From assembly GCA_020850715.1 (NCBI GenBank), contig JADZED010000055.1:1-38761 (forward strand): a DNA stretch of 38,761 nucleotides, in the 5' to 3' direction. This document shows positions 1 through 8,142 of the stretch, piece by piece; within the stretch, counting starts at the first letter, position 1, and each line of letters begins with the position of its first letter. The stretch comes from Acidobacteriota bacterium (GTDB lineage: Bacteria > Acidobacteriota > Vicinamibacteria > Vicinamibacterales > CAVVIG01). The position numbers and the translations under genes are program-made. The notes under the pieces are model-generated. The model did no database searches and had not been told where the DNA came from. It worked only from the letters and a program-made list of their open reading frames with translations.

Positions 1-782
1 AGCAGCACGATCAGGTAGACCTCGGGATGGTTCGCCGACACCGACTGCGCGATGCTCTGCAGGAGCATGGTCTTGCCGGTGCGCGGCGGCGCGACGATGA
101 GGCCCCGCTGCCCCTTGCCGATCGGCGTCATCAGGTCCATGACCCGGCCGGCGAGGTTCTCGGCGGCGGTCTCGAGCCGCAGCCGCTCCTGTGGGTACAA
201 CGGCGTGAGATTCTCGAAGAACAGCTTGTCGCGCGCCTGATCGGGCGCCTCGAAGTTGACCGCCTCGACCTTGATCAGGGCGAAGTACCGCTCGCCCTCC
301 TTGGGCGGCCGAATCTGCCCGGACACCGTGTCGCCGGTCTGGAGATCGAACTTCCTGATCTGCGACGGCGAGACGTAGATGTCGTCGGGCCCCGGCAGGT
401 AGTTGTAGTCGGGCGCGCGGAGGAAGCCGAAACCGTCGGGCAGCACCTCGAGCACGCCTTCCGAGAAGATGAACCCGCTCTGCTCGGTCTGCGCCTTCAG
501 GATCTGGAAGATCAGCTCCTGTTTCCGCATCCCGGTCGCGCCTGCGACCGCCATGTCCTTGGCGATCTGCGTGAGCTTCTGGATGCTCATGTCCTTCAGG
601 ACCGTTATGTTCAGTCCCTCGCCAGGCCGGCGACCCGTCGAGCCGCCGCCGGGCGGCGGCGCCGGCGGCACCGGCGGCGCGTCGGCGGCGACCTCGGCGG
701 CCGTCGGGCCGGATTCCTTGTCGGTGGGCGTGGTGCCGTTGGAGGTGCGCGCTGGTGCGTGCCGCTTCTGGTTGGTTGGCAT
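1..782 (-). CDS. rho: Transcription termination factor Rho (N-terminal 260 residues; runs off the window)
   Basis: Rho is the hexameric RNA-dependent ATPase that ends transcription of untranslated RNA. The visible part has a poorly conserved Pro/Ala/Gly-rich extension (about residues 10-56) and then the Rho N-terminal helical domain beginning LNITVLKDMSIQKL (57-70). The cold-shock-like RNA-binding domain follows with FGFLRAPDYNYLPGPDDIYVS (near 118-138). The start of the ATPase domain carries the P-loop APPRTGKTMLLQ (about 231-242). The gene is cut by the window edge before the Q-loop and R-loop. The ATG at 780-782 lies 5 bases after the stop of the CoA-binding gene, so the two are probably cotranscribed. 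Identity is secure; only the extension is unusual in sequence. Confidence 0.97.
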   Translation of the reverse strand, partial: MPTNQKRHAPARTSNGTTPTDKESGPTAAEVAADAPPVPPAPPPGGGSTGRRPGEGLNITVLKDMSIQKLTQIAKDMAVAGATGMRKQELIFQILKAQTEQSGFIFSEGVLEVLPDGFGFLRAPDYNYLPGPDDIYVSPSQIRKFDLQTGDTVSGQIRPPKEGERYFALIKVEAVNFEAPDQARDKLFFENLTPLYPQERLRLETAAENLAGRVMDLMTPIGKGQRGLIVAPPRTGKTMLLQSIAQSVSANHPEVYLIVL

Positions 783-787
783 GGGGA

Positions 788-1159
788 TCAGATCTCGTAA
801 GGATTTCGACCGATGGCCACGATGCTGCAGGCGACGATGGGCTTCAGCTGCAGAGCTCTTGCCCGGGCGACGACGGCATCGGCGTCGGCGCCAGGATTCA
901 ACCACACTTCGGGGATCCTCTTCAGCGCAATTTCTTCCATGATCCGTTCACCCGCCTCCGGCGGGACATAGACGGTCGCCATGTCGATGGCGCCAGGCAC
1001 GTCGAGCACCGACGGGTACGCCGGAAGACCCTCGACCTCCGCTTCGTGCGGGTTGATCGGAATCACGGTGTCGCCCTGCTGCCGGAACGCGCGCAGCGCG
1101 CGATTGCCGAACTTGCTCCGGTCGTTGGACGCGCCGATCACCGCGACCACCCTGGCCAT
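788..1159 (-). CDS. CoA-binding domain protein (YccU/Rossmann type)
   Basis: This 123-residue single-domain protein begins MARVVAVIGASNDRSKFGNR, the nucleotide-binding start of the CoA_binding family related to the succinyl-CoA synthetase alpha subunit N-terminus. Later landmarks are INPHEAEVEGLPAYPSV (35-51), a VYVPPE segment (63-68) and EVWLNPGADAD (84-94), all typical of the short YccU-like stand-alone proteins. The family binds CoA, but the cellular role of the stand-alone members is not established, so I give no enzymatic function. It lies 5 bases before rho and 113 bases after the aminotransferase gene. That 113-base gap shows no convincing promoter to my eye. Confidence 0.85.
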   Translation of the reverse strand: MARVVAVIGASNDRSKFGNRALRAFRQQGDTVIPINPHEAEVEGLPAYPSVLDVPGAIDMATVYVPPEAGERIMEEIALKRIPEVWLNPGADADAVVARARALQLKPIVACSIVAIGRNPYEI

Positions 1160-1272
1160 CGATCTACCAGGTGGCAGCGGGACGCTGCGCCGCGGAAGGT
1201 TCCAGCCTGCGGCTACAGCCCGCGATCGGCTGAGCAGCGCCGGTGACGGCTTCGCGGATCCGCCGCATCGTC

Positions 1273-2466
1273 TCAGGCGGCCGGCACGCCGGACGCCACG
1301 AACTCGAGCAGCCGCGCGCTGCCCTCGCGCAGCACTGTCATCGACGTGGCGTACGAGAGCCGGATGAAGCCGGGGGCTTCGAACGCCTCGCCCGGGGTGA
1401 CGGCGACGCGCGCCCGCTCGAGCAGCGCGTCGGCGAGTTCGGCCGACGTGGTCAGTCCGAGACCCGCCAGCACGCCGCGCACGTCGACGAACATGTAGAA
1501 GGCACCGGCCGGCCTCCGGCAGCGCAGCCGCGGCTCCGCCGCCAGCCAGTCGTGCAAGCTGTCGCGTCGCACCCGGTACTCGGCCAGCATCCTCGTCACC
1601 GCATCCTGCGGTCCGGTGAGCGCCGCGATAACCGCTTGCTGCGTGATCGACGACACGTTCGAGGTGGCGTGGCTCTGGATCGCGCTGCACGCCGCGATGA
1701 GCGGCGCCGGGCCGAGCAACCAGCCGCACCGCCAGCCGGTCATCGCGTACGCCTTCGAAGCCGAACCGCACAGCGCCATCCGGTCGCGGCACCGGTCGGC
1801 CAGCACCCTGGGCAGATTGTGAGCGACCGCATCGTAGATCAGCTTCTCGTAGCAGAGATCCAGCACGATCCAGATGCCGCGGCGGGCCGCCTCGTCGGCG
1901 ACGGCTGCCAGCTCCGCTTCCGCGATCAGCGCCCCGGTCGGATTGCACGGCGAATTGATGACGATGCCGCGCGTGCGCGGCGTGATGCGCTCGAGCAGCG
2001 CCGAAGCCCGTATGGCAAAGCCGTCGGACGGGTCGCCCGGTACGAGGACCGGCGTCGCTTCGGCGAGCCGGACCTGTTCGGGGATCGATGGCCAGGCGGG
2101 CGCGTGGACGATGACCTCGTCGCCGGGCCCGAACAGCGCCAGCGCCGCGTTGTAGAGCGCCTGCTTGCCTCCGGCCGTCGCCATGACCTCGGCGTCGCCG
2201 AGATCGATTCCGTAGTCGGCCTCGTAGCGCGCGGCAATCGCCTGCCTGAGCTCGATCGCGCCGCCGACCGGCGTATAGCGGGTGAAGCCGGCGCGCAGCG
2301 CCTGGTGCGCCGCCGCCTTGATCGGCTCCGGCGTGTCGAAGTCGGGCTCACCGGCACCGAAGTCGATGACCTCGACGCCGCTGCGCCGCAGCCTGTCCAC
2401 GGCTGCCGTCACCTTCATGGTCGGGGAGCCGGCCATGCGCATCATCCGTTCGGCCAGTCTCATCAT
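1273..2466 (-). CDS. Class I/II PLP-dependent aminotransferase, aspartate aminotransferase-like
   Basis: This is a 397-residue fold-type I aminotransferase. Visible motifs are FGAGEPDFDTP (36-46), YTPVGGAIELRQAIA (64-78), the glycine-rich cofactor site ATAGGKQALYNA (96-107), NSPCNPTG (171-178), an Asp/Tyr pair in LDLCYEKL (202-209), the PLP lysine in SASKAYAMTGWR (K238), and the C-terminal FIRLSYAT arginine segment. The pattern fits the Ib aspartate/prephenate aminotransferase group, and substrate preference cannot be read from sequence alone. It would transfer amino groups between glutamate and oxaloacetate or aromatic keto acids. The start lies 6 bases after the coaD stop. Two further in-frame ATGs (codons 2 and 8) leave the exact N-terminus open. 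Confidence 0.9.
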   Translation of the reverse strand: MMRLAERMMRMAGSPTMKVTAAVDRLRRSGVEVIDFGAGEPDFDTPEPIKAAAHQALRAGFTRYTPVGGAIELRQAIAARYEADYGIDLGDAEVMATAGGKQALYNAALALFGPGDEVIVHAPAWPSIPEQVRLAEATPVLVPGDPSDGFAIRASALLERITPRTRGIVINSPCNPTGALIAEAELAAVADEAARRGIWIVLDLCYEKLIYDAVAHNLPRVLADRCRDRMALCGSASKAYAMTGWRCGWLLGPAPLIAACSAIQSHATSNVSSITQQAVIAALTGPQDAVTRMLAEYRVRRDSLHDWLAAEPRLRCRRPAGAFYMFVDVRGVLAGLGLTTSAELADALLERARVAVTPGEAFEAPGFIRLSYATSMTVLREGSARLLEFVASGVPAA

Positions 2467-2472
2467 GCGTGA

Positions 2473-2967
2473 TCAGCGCACGGGTTGTGCCGCCAGCTTC
2501 TCGCGAAGGCGTGATTCGACCATCTCGGGCACCAGGCCGCTGACGCGGCCGCCGAGCGCGAACACCTCCTTGATGAGCCGGGAACTGATATAGGTGTACC
2601 GCTCGGCCGGCATCATGAATACCGTATCGACGCGCGGCGCGAGCCGCTGGTTCATCAGCGCCATCTGGAATTCGAACTCGAAGTCCGACACCGCGCGCAG
2701 GCCCCGGACGATGACCTGCGCCCCGCGCCGCTCGACGTAGTCGACCAGCAGGCCATCGAACGTGTCGATCTCGACGTTCGGCAGGTCCCCGAACACGCCG
2801 CGCGCGATCTCGAGGCGCTCGGCCGTCGTGAACAGCGGCGCCTTGTCGGCGTTGATCAGGATCGCGACGACGATGCGGTCGAACAGACGCGCCCCGCGGG
2901 AGATGATGTCCACGTGGCCGTTGGTCAGCGGGTCGAACGAGCCGGGATAGACCGCTAGGGTTGCCAT
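2473..2967 (-). CDS. coaD: Phosphopantetheine adenylyltransferase
   Basis: CoaD transfers AMP from ATP to 4'-phosphopantetheine, the penultimate step of CoA synthesis, in the cytoplasm. The 164-residue length is normal for the family. The nucleotidyltransferase signature is present as YPGSFDPLTNGH (7-18, with the TxGH-type motif). The conserved RGLRAVSDFEFEFQMA (88-103) and the C-terminal YTYISSRLIKEVFALGG (124-140, ISSxxxK-type motif) follow. Its first 13 bases overlap the end of rsmD, an rsmD-coaD pairing common in bacteria. Confidence 0.97.
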   Translation of the reverse strand: MATLAVYPGSFDPLTNGHVDIISRGARLFDRIVVAILINADKAPLFTTAERLEIARGVFGDLPNVEIDTFDGLLVDYVERRGAQVIVRGLRAVSDFEFEFQMALMNQRLAPRVDTVFMMPAERYTYISSRLIKEVFALGGRVSGLVPEMVESRLREKLAAQPVR

Positions 2968-3527
2968 GCGTAAAACGCCAGCGCGCTGTCGCCGGCCGCG
3001 ACGAGCCGGGTCTGCGCCAGAGGACCGATCCGCGTGGGCAATTGGCGCCGCCGTGCGTGTTCCAGGACCACGAGGCCATCGGGCGCCAGGAGCGCCGCCG
3101 ATGGCGTGAGCACCGTTGTGATCTGCGTGTCGCTGTCCGCGTAAGGCGGGTCGAGCAGAATCAGATCGAACGCCGCGCCGCGGGCACGTAACTCGTCGAG
3201 CGCCCGCTCGGCGCTGGACTGGATAATAGCACAGCCCTCCGCGATTCCGCAGTGGGCCAGGTTCCTGGCGATCAACGCCCGCGCGCGACGGTCCTGCTCG
3301 ACGAAGACGGCCGAGGCCGCGCCCCGGCTCAGGGCCTCGATGCCGATGGCCCCGGTGCCGGCATAGACGTCCAGCACGCGCGCCCCGACGACGCGCGGCG
3401 CGAGGATGTCGAAGAGGGTCTCGCGGAGCCGATCCGAGGTGGGCCGCAACCCCGACCATGTCGGCGCCTGCAGGCGCCGCCCCTTGTGCGTCCCCGCGAT
3501 CACCCTCAAGCCCGAGCCCCTGTACAC
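2955..3527 (-). CDS. rsmD: 16S rRNA (guanine966-N2)-methyltransferase RsmD
   Basis: RsmD methylates N2 of G966 in 16S rRNA using S-adenosylmethionine. The 190-residue protein has the family start RVIAGTHKGRRLQAP (9-23) and RPTSDRLRETLFDIL (28-42). The SAM motif LDVYAGTGAIGIEALSRGA lies at about 52-70, and the catalytic DPPY motif in LILLDPPYADSD. A few residues (MYRGSG) precede the usual start, so a start a few codons downstream is possible. It lies 16 bases after the recG stop and overlaps coaD by 13 bases. Confidence 0.95.
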   Translation of the reverse strand: MYRGSGLRVIAGTHKGRRLQAPTWSGLRPTSDRLRETLFDILAPRVVGARVLDVYAGTGAIGIEALSRGAASAVFVEQDRRARALIARNLAHCGIAEGCAIIQSSAERALDELRARGAAFDLILLDPPYADSDTQITTVLTPSAALLAPDGLVVLEHARRRQLPTRIGPLAQTRLVAAGDSALAFYAWQP

Positions 3528-3543
3528 CGATGCCCGACCAACA

Positions 3544-5631
3544 CTACCCGACTTCGATTAGCCGGAACCGAAGCTCCCAGTTGCGCACCAGTCTGGCCAC
3601 CTCGCCCGCGGGTGGCTTCGCCGTCTCGAACCACTGCCCCGCTTCCTGCTGCGCCGCCTCGAGCAACTGGCGGTCGCGGACGAGATCGATCAGTCGGAAG
3701 GTCGGCACGCCGGCCTGGCGCGTGCCGAAGAAGTCCCCCGGCCCCCGCTGCTGCAGGTCGCGCTCCGCGATCTCGAAACCGTCGGCCGTCTCCGTCATCG
3801 TCTTGACCCGCTCGCGCGCGTCGTCGGACAGCGGCGATTGGTACAGGAGGAAACAGTACGACTGCCGGGCGCTCCGTCCCACGCGTCCGCGCAACTGATG
3901 GAGCTGGGCCAGTCCGAAGCGCTCCGCATGTTCGATCAGCATCACCGTCGCGTTGGCGACGTCGACGCCGACCTCGATGACCGTCGTGCAGACGAGCAGC
4001 TGCAGTTCGCCGGCGGCGAACGCCCTCATCACGCGCTCTTTCGCCTCCGCCTTCATCCTCCCGTGCAGCAGGCCCACGCGGCAGGCCGGGAAGACGTCGG
4101 CGGCGAGATGATCGGCCATCGCGGTCGCCGCCTTCACGTCGACCTTCTCCGATTCCTCGACGAGCGGATAGACGACGTACGCCTGCCGGCCCGCCTCCAG
4201 CTGATCGCGGATGAAGGCGTAGATCTCCCCGCGCCGCGACTCCGGCTTCGCGGCAGTCCGCACCGGCCGCCGCCCCGGAGGCAGGTCGCGGATCGCCGAC
4301 ACGTCGAGATCGCCGTACAGCGTGAGCGCGAGGGTGCGCGGAATGGGGGTGGCCGTCATCACGAGGACATCCGGGTGCAGGCCCTTTGCGCGCAGGAGCG
4401 CGCGCTGTACTACCCCGAAGCGGTGTTGCTCATCGATGACGACGAGCCCGAGTCGACTGAAGCCGACGCCGCCCTGGACCAGGGCGTGGGTCCCGACGAC
4501 CAGCGCGATCGTGCCCGCCGAGATCTCGGCGATCAGGCGCTTGCGCGAGGCCCCCGGAGTGCTGCCGGTCAGCAGAGCGGCGCGGAAGCGCGACGCCTGC
4601 AGGAGGCGCGAAAGGTTGAAGAAGTGCTGCTCGGCGAGGATCTCGGTGGGCGCCATGAACGCCACCTGCAGGCCGTTCTCCATCGCAACGAGCGCCGCCA
4701 TCAGCGCGACAATCGTCTTGCCCGCGCCGACATCGCCCTGCAGCAGCCGGTTCATCGGCTGCTGCCGCTGCATGTCGCCGACGATCTCCTTCACCGCCAA
4801 CCGCTGGCCGGCGGTGAGGCGGAAAGGCAGCGCCCGGCGTGCCGACTCGCGGACGTGCTCGTCGACCCGCACGGGCAGCGTCTTGCGCTCGGCGGCCGCG
4901 GCACGGCGCCGCGCGAGCAGGCCGACCTGGAACAGGAACGCCTCCTCGAAGAGCAGCCGCTGCTGCGCCGGCGTCTCGAACCGGTTCAGCGCGTCGAGCG
5001 AAGCGTCCTCGGGCGGAAAGTGCGCCGCCAGCATCGCCGCATACCGCGTCGGATACTGCCGCGCGCTGCGCACCCGCTCAGGCAGCGCGTCGGACACATC
5101 CGGCGACAGATGCTGCAGCGCCTCCCAGACCAGGCGGCGCTGGATCTTTGTCGTGATCCCGCCGACCCTCTCGTAGATCGGCACGATGCGTCCGGTGTGA
5201 AGCGTCTCCCCGTCCTCCTCGTCGAGGATCTCGTACTGCGGGTTGGTGAGCTGGAGGCCGCCGCCGCGCATCTCGACCGGTCCGTACAGCACGACCTGCT
5301 GGCCGCGAACGAAGACGTCGCGCAGGAACGGCTGGTTCAACCAGACGACGCGCAACGAGCCGCTGTCGTCGCCGACGACCGCCTCGAAGATCTTGAAGCC
5401 GGGACGGCGCGTCGCGCGCAGGCCGCAGCCGAGCATGCGGCCGGACACCGACGCGGGCCGCCCGGGCCGAAGCGACGCGACCGGCTGCAGGCGGCTGCGG
5501 TCCTCGTAGCGGAGCGGAAAGCGGTGCAGGAGGTCGTCGACGGTCTCCAGCCCGGCGCGCGCCAGGTCGGCGGCGCGCCGCGGTCCGACGCCCTTCAGGT
5601 ACTGCAAGGGCGTCTCGAGCTCGACATTCAC
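3544..5631 (-). CDS. recG: ATP-dependent DNA helicase RecG
   Basis: RecG is a monomeric double-stranded DNA translocase that regresses stalled replication forks and processes branched recombination intermediates. The 695-residue length matches the family. An HhH-like start (LQYLKGVGPRRAADL) and the OB-fold wedge domain occupy about 1-200. The helicase core has Walker A LLQGDVGAGKT (297-307), a DEQH box (400-403), a TATPIPRTLA motif and the QLRGRVGR motif VI. The C-terminal TRAG-like segment contains GPGDFFGTRQ. I chose the GTG at 5629-5631 because it gives the standard N-terminus. It overlaps the TGA of the upstream gene in the order GTGA, so translation is probably coupled. Confidence 0.96.
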   Translation of the reverse strand: MNVELETPLQYLKGVGPRRAADLARAGLETVDDLLHRFPLRYEDRSRLQPVASLRPGRPASVSGRMLGCGLRATRRPGFKIFEAVVGDDSGSLRVVWLNQPFLRDVFVRGQQVVLYGPVEMRGGGLQLTNPQYEILDEEDGETLHTGRIVPIYERVGGITTKIQRRLVWEALQHLSPDVSDALPERVRSARQYPTRYAAMLAAHFPPEDASLDALNRFETPAQQRLLFEEAFLFQVGLLARRRAAAAERKTLPVRVDEHVRESARRALPFRLTAGQRLAVKEIVGDMQRQQPMNRLLQGDVGAGKTIVALMAALVAMENGLQVAFMAPTEILAEQHFFNLSRLLQASRFRAALLTGSTPGASRKRLIAEISAGTIALVVGTHALVQGGVGFSRLGLVVIDEQHRFGVVQRALLRAKGLHPDVLVMTATPIPRTLALTLYGDLDVSAIRDLPPGRRPVRTAAKPESRRGEIYAFIRDQLEAGRQAYVVYPLVEESEKVDVKAATAMADHLAADVFPACRVGLLHGRMKAEAKERVMRAFAAGELQLLVCTTVIEVGVDVANATVMLIEHAERFGLAQLHQLRGRVGRSARQSYCFLLYQSPLSDDARERVKTMTETADGFEIAERDLQQRGPGDFFGTRQAGVPTFRLIDLVRDRQLLEAAQQEAGQWFETAKPPAGEVARLVRNWELRFRLIEVG

Positions 5632-6224
5632 TGCACGATTATCGCCTGACCGCGAAGGACCTGGATTTCCTGAATACGGACCGGCAACTCGAACGGATCG
5701 TCGAGCGTGAAGCCGGCGGGATTGTCGGGCGTGCGCGAGTAATAGCTCACGATCTGCTGCAGCACCGTCTTCGGCACCGGCACCCCGGCGACCGCGGCCG
5801 ATTCGAGCGTGAAATGCCCCACGCCCCGGCTCGTGGCAATCGTGCCGGCCGCCGTGATCGGCACCTCGCCCGACAGATAGCTCATCGGATCGAACATGCC
5901 ATGCGATTCCCGCCCCGCGCGGACTTCGTCGAGGTCGACGACCGCGCTGGCCGACACGCGCCCGGTGCCGAGGATGGCCACGGTGGGACTGGTCACGCCG
6001 GGGGGCAGACTGGAGCCGGCGTCGTACGCCAGGAACGAGTTCAGCTCCTCCTCGGTGATCATCGTGCGCACCGCCCTGCCCGGCGGGCGTGCCGCGACCT
6101 GCTTGATCGCCGCAACCTTCGTCTTGAGGAGATCGGCATCGCGCTTCGTCGTCTGGGCATCGGCTGAGAGGCCGGCCGCCGCGGCGACGCACAGCAGGAT
6201 CACGAAGGCGCGGCGGGAGCACAT
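5628..6224 (-). CDS. Exported protein of unknown function (198 aa)
   Basis: I do not recognise a named family. The N-terminus (CSRRAFVILLCVAAAAGLSADAQ) is a clear Sec signal peptide with a probable cleavage near residue 23. The mature part is predicted to be mixed beta and soluble. Notable segments are TMITEEELNSFLAY (near 54-67), a repeated theme of short hydrophobic beta strands with glycine turns (VAILGTGRVSASAVVDLDEV, GEVPITAAGTIATSRGVGHF), and VPVPKTVLQQIVSYYSRTPDNP. This could be a periplasmic lipid- or ligand-binding fold, but that is a guess. It sits 9 bases after another exported protein in the sigma/anti-sigma operon and its stop overlaps the recG start, so it is cotranscribed with both. 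Confidence 0.8.
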   Translation of the reverse strand: MCSRRAFVILLCVAAAAGLSADAQTTKRDADLLKTKVAAIKQVAARPPGRAVRTMITEEELNSFLAYDAGSSLPPGVTSPTVAILGTGRVSASAVVDLDEVRAGRESHGMFDPMSYLSGEVPITAAGTIATSRGVGHFTLESAAVAGVPVPKTVLQQIVSYYSRTPDNPAGFTLDDPFELPVRIQEIQVLRGQAIIVQ

Positions 6225-6233
6225 GGCTCGATT

Positions 6234-6794
6234 CTACCCTCTCGGCTGGCGCGGCCGGGCCGCGCGCACAGCGGGCCGCGCGCTCTGCCGCGCCCGGCTG
6301 ACGAGGTCCAGCTTGCGCCGTTCCATCAGCACCTCGAACGCGCGAAACCGCGCCTGCTGGCGGACGTCGAGCACCTGATCGATCTGCGCGTAGGCGGCGC
6401 GCATCTCGTCCGCCGTGCGCGTCTCGAACGCGCGCAGTTCGTCGAGGCGTGTCTTGATGTCCGCATCCGGGCTGGCCGCGTCGGCGGCCAGCCGCTGCAG
6501 CTCGGCGGTCCGGCGCGTACGCTCTCCCGTCGCCCGCCGTCGCGCGTCCTGCAGCGCCTTGAAGCGCATGAGGAAGCGGGGATAGCTCTCGTCGCTGATC
6601 TCGAGCAGCTGCTGCGCCTGCAGCAGCGCATAGGCGTCGAACATGCGCTGGAGCTCCGCCGGCGCGATATCGGCCGCCGCGATCCCCTCGCCCGCTGCCG
6701 GCGCCTGCGGCGCCGACTGTGAGGCCGATGCGGCGGCGGGCGCCGCGGCCAGCGCGGCGAGGCAGGCGGCGGCCAGCCAGCTTCTCCCCCTCAT
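6234..6794 (-). CDS. Exported helical protein, Spy/CpxP-like in character, unknown function
   Basis: This 186-residue protein has a signal peptide (RGRSWLAAACLAALAAAPAAAS), a short Ala/Pro/Gln linker and then an almost entirely helical, highly charged region (about 48-165) with many Arg, Glu and Gln residues. Segments such as LQRMFDAYALLQAQQLLEIS and ISDESYPRFLMRFKALQDARRR, and then QARFRAFEVLMERRKLDL, resemble the periplasmic stress-sensor/chaperone group (Spy, CpxP, ZraP) in composition and layout. I cannot confirm the LTxxQ motif. The Arg-rich tail is probably disordered. Its ATG overlaps the anti-sigma factor stop by 4 bases (ATGA). That position suggests a periplasmic partner or output of the ECF system. 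Confidence 0.75.
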   Translation of the reverse strand: MRGRSWLAAACLAALAAAPAAASASQSAPQAPAAGEGIAAADIAPAELQRMFDAYALLQAQQLLEISDESYPRFLMRFKALQDARRRATGERTRRTAELQRLAADAASPDADIKTRLDELRAFETRTADEMRAAYAQIDQVLDVRQQARFRAFEVLMERRKLDLVSRARQSARPAVRAARPRQPRG

Positions 6795-7372
6795 TGCAGC
6801 TCCTCGAGCAGCGCATGCGCCTGGCGGCGCTCCACGTCGGTGAGCGCCGCGAATGCCTCGTCGACACCACCCTGCTGCGCGCCGACGGCCATCTGACTCA
6901 CGCTCTCCCAATCCATCTGTGCGGCCAGCTCCGCCACCAAGTCCAGCATCGGATCGGCGGCCTGGTCGTCTGGCGAGGGTACGGCCGTTCTCGACGCTCC
7001 GGCCGCTGCCGGCGCCGGTGCAGCCGGCCGTGCACCGGTCGGCGCCAATGCCCGCGCCGTCCAGAACGCCGCAGCGAAGATGACCGCGAGTGCGCCGGCC
7101 AGCGCCGGGCGCGTCACGCGCCACACGATCAGCTCCCGCCAGCGGGCCCGGCGCCCATCTGCCGCATTCGCTGCGTCGTGCACGCGTGCCGACAGATGCT
7201 CCCAGAAGGCCGGCGACGGCTCGGGCACGTCGGCGGCGGCCGCCGCCGACAGCGCCGCGCGGAGCTCGTCGAGCTGCCGGCGGCAGCGGGCGCATTCGCG
7301 CAGGTGCGGCGGCTCGACGCCGGCACCTTCTGCGATATCCACGAGCCGGTCGGCGCTCACGTGGCGCATCAC
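6791..7372 (-). CDS. Zinc-finger anti-sigma factor (membrane-spanning)
   Basis: The 193-residue protein carries the ZAS signature H-x3-C-x2-C in PHLRECARCR (about 22-31), the zinc-binding module by which anti-sigma factors of ECF sigma factors clamp their partner. One transmembrane helix follows (RPALAGALAVIFAAAFWTARAL, about 89-110). The extracytoplasmic part is short, Ala/Pro-rich and acidic. The start overlaps the sigma factor stop by 4 bases (ATGA), the classic coupled arrangement. From family knowledge it would hold the sigma factor inactive at the membrane until an envelope signal releases it; the signal is unknown. Confidence 0.88.
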   Translation of the reverse strand: MMRHVSADRLVDIAEGAGVEPPHLRECARCRRQLDELRAALSAAAAADVPEPSPAFWEHLSARVHDAANAADGRRARWRELIVWRVTRPALAGALAVIFAAAFWTARALAPTGARPAAPAPAAAGASRTAVPSPDDQAADPMLDLVAELAAQMDWESVSQMAVGAQQGGVDEAFAALTDVERRQAHALLEELQ

Positions 7373-7932
7373 GCGCGATCCTTGTCCAGCAGCTTCTTCA
7401 GATTCGCGAGCGCGTGGAAGAAGTTCGCCTTTACGGCGCCGGCAGTGCTGTCGAGCGCGCCGGCAATCTCCTGATGCGACATCTCGTGATACATCCGCAG
7501 GATGAGCACCGCGCGCTGGCGGCGCGGCAGCCGCGCGATCGCGGCGCGGACCTGCGCCGCCCGTTCGCAGCGCAGCAGGCGATCCGACGCGTTCTCCCGT
7601 GAGACGTCTGCCCGATCACGCCCGTCGAGCGGCAGGCTCGGCGGGCGCTTCGCGGCGACGCTGTTCAAGCAGACGTTCACGCCGATGCGATAGAACCAGG
7701 TGGCGAGCGTCGACTGGCCGCGAAATGCGCGGAGGCCGCGGTAGGCGCGAAGAAAGACCTCCTGAGTGTGGTCGCTCGCATCCTCGTGGTTGCCGAGAAA
7801 GCGGTAGCACAGCAGATACACGTTGCGCCGATGGCGCGCGACGACGAGGTCGAACGCGCCGGGCCGACCCGCGAGGCAGGCACCGACCAGCGCCGGCTCG
7901 CTCAGCTCATCGAGCGGCGTCTCAGCAGCCAT
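7369..7932 (-). CDS. ECF-family RNA polymerase sigma factor
   Basis: The 187-residue form has sigma region 2 (LVGACLAGRPGAFDLVVARH, then DHTQEVFLRAYRGLRAFRG, then TLATWFYRIGVNVCLN). A short linker leads to region 4, with LPRRQRAVLILRMYHEMSHQEIA and the helix-turn-helix STAGAVKANFFHALANLKKLL. It would direct RNA polymerase to a small envelope-stress-type regulon. I chose the ATG at 7930-7932 because it puts region 2 at the usual distance from the N-terminus. An in-frame ATG at 8034 would add 34 residues and make the transcript almost leaderless from the ECF-type promoter just upstream. The gene is coupled to the anti-sigma factor and followed by two exported proteins. Confidence 0.93.
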   Translation of the reverse strand: MAAETPLDELSEPALVGACLAGRPGAFDLVVARHRRNVYLLCYRFLGNHEDASDHTQEVFLRAYRGLRAFRGQSTLATWFYRIGVNVCLNSVAAKRPPSLPLDGRDRADVSRENASDRLLRCERAAQVRAAIARLPRRQRAVLILRMYHEMSHQEIAGALDSTAGAVKANFFHALANLKKLLDKDRA

Positions 7933-8045
7933 CGCCGGCCGGTCGCCCGAGAACCGTCGGTTCGCCGCCGATTCCCAGGAGCCGGCCCGTTCCGACAGGC
8001 CGGCGCGAAGGGTCCACGCCAGTGATGATGACATCGCGTCAGAGC

Positions 8046-8072
8046 TTAGACCGCGTCCATCGGAGGAAGTTA
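8046..8072 (-). promoter_or_regulatory. Candidate ECF-type promoter of the sigma/anti-sigma operon
   Basis: On the minus strand TAACTT (8072-8067) is followed after exactly 16 bases by TCTAA (8050-8046). This closely resembles the extracytoplasmic sigma pattern GAACTT-N16-TCTGA. The predicted start near 8040 gives a leader of about 107 bases to the chosen sigma ATG. A matching element precedes the second ECF gene at the right end of the window, which strengthens the call. Confidence 0.45.
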
Positions 8073-8092
8073 CGCCCGCCGGCGGGGTGCCG

Positions 8093-8121
8093 TTGACCTT
8101 CGCCTTTCTTTTGCGTATAGT
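8093..8121 (+). promoter_or_regulatory. Sigma-70 promoter of lexA
   Basis: TTGACC (8093-8098) and TATAGT (8116-8121) are separated by 17 bases, one mismatch from consensus in each hexamer. A GGAGGG ribosome site (8132-8137) stands 5 bases before the lexA ATG at 8143. I looked for a LexA operator over the promoter and saw no known box type (no GAAC-N4-GTTC or CTGT-N8-ACAG). The only symmetric element is a weak CGC-N9-GCG (8101-8115) in the spacer. Confidence 0.8.
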
Positions 8122-8142
8122 CTTCGGCACTGGAGGGCACTC

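Noticed and set aside
1160..1272. Possible promoter or terminator in the gap before the CoA-binding gene and rho
   Set aside because: Only short GC inverted repeats (such as GGCTGTAGCC on the minus strand) and no credible -35/-10 pair.
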